Assembly: GCA_033060915.1 (NCBI GenBank)
Contig: CM065378.1
Span: 2,915,001 to 2,979,000 of the forward strand
Length of the DNA stretch: 64,000 nt
Source of the DNA: Euryodendron excelsum
Lineage: Eukaryota; Streptophyta; Magnoliopsida; Ericales; Pentaphylacaceae
Direction of reading: 5' to 3'
The position numbers and the translations under genes are program-made. This document shows positions 61,063-64,000 of this stretch, in pieces (positions within the stretch are counted from its first letter, which is position 1; every line of letters begins with the position of its first letter). Below the pieces are notes generated by a model. That model was not told the DNA's origin, searched no databases, and worked only from the letters and a program-made list of their open reading frames with translations.

Positions 61063-64000
61063 AAAGTAAAGGAAGGGTTTGGTTTAGATTCAGAGGGGTG
61101 AGAAAAATTATCCCATGTGAGATGGTGGACTTTAGTCTGCCACATGGCAATAAAGGATTGGGCATAATAATTCTTAAATTAAGTTTTTATTTAATTTGAC
61201 CATAATTCCTATTATATCCTTAAAAAAAAAAAAAAAAAAGCATATGACAGTCACATGTTCGACTTCTTATCTATTTAAGAAACGGTAAGTGACGGATGAA
61301 ATTGCTACTTCACTAAGAGTACATCGAGTATACTTTTACAATTAAAGATGGATGAAATTGCTACTTCACTAAGAGCACATGGAGTATACTTTTACAATTA
61401 AAAATATAGAAACTAAAGTGAAACCTTGATGAGGCTAGCTATAATTGACCCGAGTTTATTTTTAACATTTGGAGTTTCGAAATCCCAGACTTGTGAGCAT
61501 GACTTCTCATCAACATAAATAATCCATGTTTAGAGTTCCAGAGTCTCAGACCCGTATATTGAAATGATTCTATTGCATTAATGATGCATGCAACAAAATT
61601 TTTTAAGAGTTCCAAGTTTGCCATAAAAATTTTCTGCACAAACGATACACTAAAAAAAGGCAAAAAGCAACGAGTGTGAAACAAGTAGACACGTGTGGCA
61701 CAGCTGCTGAAGCTCGTATTTTTAATTTTTTGCTTTCTTGAATCATTTTCTTTTTGGAGTTGGATTGCTAAGTAGTTCAGGGTAAATCATTTTCTTTCCT
61801 GTGGTTGGGTTGAAACCAAAAAAAAAAAAAAGTAAAATAGAAGAAGAAGAAGAAGAAACAGTGGAGGGTTGAAAAGGAATCATGTATTCTCGCATCTCAA
61901 AAAAAAAAAACAGATCGGATCAGGTAGTTGGGTATAATACCCGTTTTTTACGAATCGGATTTGAAATTATTTGATCCAATTCGATATATTCGGCTCGATC
62001 TGAATCTGTTACAATTGGATCGGATTTGGATCTCACAAGATCCGAATCAGAGCTGGTCCGGCCTACAAAAAATAAAGTACCTCTTTGGAGTCCATTCATT
62101 TTTAATCAAATACCACTACTTTATTTTATAATTTCAAAATGTCATTGCCAAGTGTTCACTATTCATGTCTAATCTGATTTTATCATGTAAATTTACTTCT
62201 TTATAAGTCTCTTCATTTACAATAATTAATGTTATTAATGTAATAAAATACTATAAATTACAATTTAACAAAAATAAGTATTAAAAAATTAATACTACCA
62301 AATTATTAGACTTTTTCCTACGCCGCCACATTATTTTCTTTTTTATTGAAAGAAAATAAAAGTAAGAAGATTTTTTTGTATGATTTTTTTCTTTTTTATT
62401 GAAGTCCATTGTTTCTCTTGATGTTTGTCCTTTGTGCCAAATTGTGTTCGGTCCGGGTGATAAAGTCCAAAATTACTCTGGTCCAAAGTGTAGCGCGTCC
62501 AAGTCCAAGCTTCCAAACATATCGGGTCTAACTCGGTGTGTGCACATGGTATTGGTCTAAAATTTTAATTTTTTAACTCTTTTTCACGCCATCAACCTTG
62601 AGACTTTTTCAAAGAGATCAAAGTGCAAAGAAATGAATTTTAAATAAGATTAAATTTATAACTTCAGTAAGAAAAAAAATCAGAACTAAATGTTCTAGAA
62701 TAAACTTTTGAAACGAGATTACTGTATTAGGGAAATGGATTTAAATATGATTAAAGTATAAGAATAAATTTTGAGTAAGATTAAAGTTCATCGAAACAAA
62801 TTTTAAAGTCTAAAGTTTAGTGAAATACATTTTAAATAAGATTAAAATTTAAATGATGTTATTGTTTAAAGAAATGGATTTTAAGTAAGATTATAATTAA
62901 ATGATGTTATTGTTTAAAGGAATGGACTTTATTAGATATATCAAAGTTTAGTGAAATGGATTTAGGTACAAAGCAAAGCAACTCTGCAAGACACAATACT
63001 CTATGGGGTCGCGCCACTAGGTGAGAACTTCTTAGAGAACCATGTGACCTCTCAGCTGAGGACTTTTTGGAGGACCACGTGGCCTCTCTACTCAAGACAG
63101 AATCCTTCATGGGTCCAACCATTATGTGGGTCTAGAACAAATTATATAATTTTATGTTTGCTTGGTCTTTTAATCATTTTCATGAACTCTTTATTGTTTA
63201 CATAAAAATAAATAATAAAAAGTAGTCAGCGCAAGAGGCTCCTATTATTGTGTCACGGGACGACCCTAGAGGGTCATGTATGTCTGTTACCGGTTAGAAA
63301 CGTCCATGTGTAACACTTGCTATGTCCCTCGAGCAAGCCTGTCAAGTAACAAACCTTTATAACTCCCCCACAATTTACAGCGGTTGCATAGAAATTAAGA
63401 CAAATGGCACTGAAAAATAGACATTCTCATTTATTGAAAGACAACATTTACAACATTTACAACGCTTACAATACTTGAAAGCAAGTAAGAAAGATCTTGA
63501 AAGCTTTACAATTCACCGGTTAGGAGGTGGTCAATACATGTACCCCCTAATATAGTATTCTGAGTCATTACGAAATTGGCACAAGAAAACATCAACTTGG
63601 CCGAGAAGTTATAATGCCTCGGCAAAAAATCTAAATGAAATCCAAAAATTACAAGTTTTGAGAATGAAAAACTACATGATAAAAGCTATACAAGGAAAAA
63701 AAATCTAGCTTAATCTGCTCTTCGGAGCTAGGAAAAATGCCACGCCAAAGTTTGACAAAAAGGTGAAGTGAGTGCAAATCTTGACATTGGCCTTTCTCGT
63801 AGCTCAAAGAGAATTATATCGAGAGCTTGCTAGGTCAAAAAGTCCTAACTATATATAATGTTTTGGACCCTGGGTTGTGTGGCAAATTATGCACGAATCA
63901 TCTCGTTGACACGGGGCCTTTGTTAATGCCTGCTGTTGTGACTGACTGTTGGGCACGACTGGGCACAGGGGCGTACAAGTGCTGAGGCGTTGGGGCACAG
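61063..64000. other. Intergenic region to window end
   Basis: No gene was recognised. A near-exact direct repeat of about 60 bp (GATGAAATTGCTACTTCACT and following) occurs at 61293 and 61348. 61918-62060 has CGGATC-type words resembling another decayed hAT-like MITE. 62630-62940 contains diverged tandem copies of an ATTTTAAATAAGATTAAA phrase. The last 750 bases are less AT-rich and may be the edge of an element starting TGTCACGGGACG (63253), but I cannot support a class. Confidence 0.4.

Overview
This is nuclear DNA of a flowering plant, most likely a eudicot. The evidence is intron-rich genes with GT-AG (and one GC-AG) junctions, plant-type glutamate decarboxylases, an XRI1-like plant gene, and Ty3/gypsy elements of the plant Tat lineage in AT-rich intergenic DNA full of MITEs and microsatellites. 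The species cannot be named from the sequence alone. There is no prokaryotic, organellar or CRISPR content.

Layout. (1) 1-2276 (+): 3' part of a glutamate decarboxylase gene (copy A), cut by the window edge. (2) 2277-5107: intergenic DNA with a nested cluster of foldback MITEs. (3) 5108-19271: an old Tat-lineage LTR retrotransposon on the minus strand, with two 449-bp LTRs about 11% diverged, gag, protease, RT, two RNase H domains and integrase, all broken, plus an extra antisense gene on the plus strand between integrase and the 3' LTR. A 4.3-kb solo LTR of another family (10223-14546, GCATG target duplication) is nested in its pol. (4) 19272-24046: intergenic DNA and the copy B promoter, including a 322-bp MITE that ends about 140 bp before the TATA box. 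(5) 24047-27647 (+): complete seven-exon glutamate decarboxylase (copy B, 494 aa, C-terminal calmodulin-binding block). (6) 27648-35057: intergenic, with a second complete foldback MITE and a SINE-like repeat cluster. (7) 35058-36535 (+): complete five-exon XRI1-like gene (272 aa). (8) 36536-46513: AT-rich gene-free DNA with microsatellites and a 37-base poly-G run. (9) 46514 to about 57180 (+): a second, 5'-truncated Tat element, also dead, also with an antisense extra ORF, and interrupted by a second solo LTR of the same large family in opposite orientation (51977-56678, TTATT duplication). (10) 57180-64000: AT-rich intergenic DNA with a 75-bp GA microsatellite and a hAT-like MITE.

The two decarboxylases form a direct tandem pair about 22 kb apart with identical intron positions, so they arose by local duplication; the transposons now fill the gap. 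Copy B keeps the canonical tryptophan/lysine calmodulin-binding tail. Copy A does not, which suggests the pair has diverged in calcium control of GABA synthesis. No wholly new system was found. The most unusual structures are the antisense extra genes in both Tat elements, a palindromic CACGTG-centred repeat array where the two convergent reading units of the first element meet, and the repeat-bearing giant solo LTRs.
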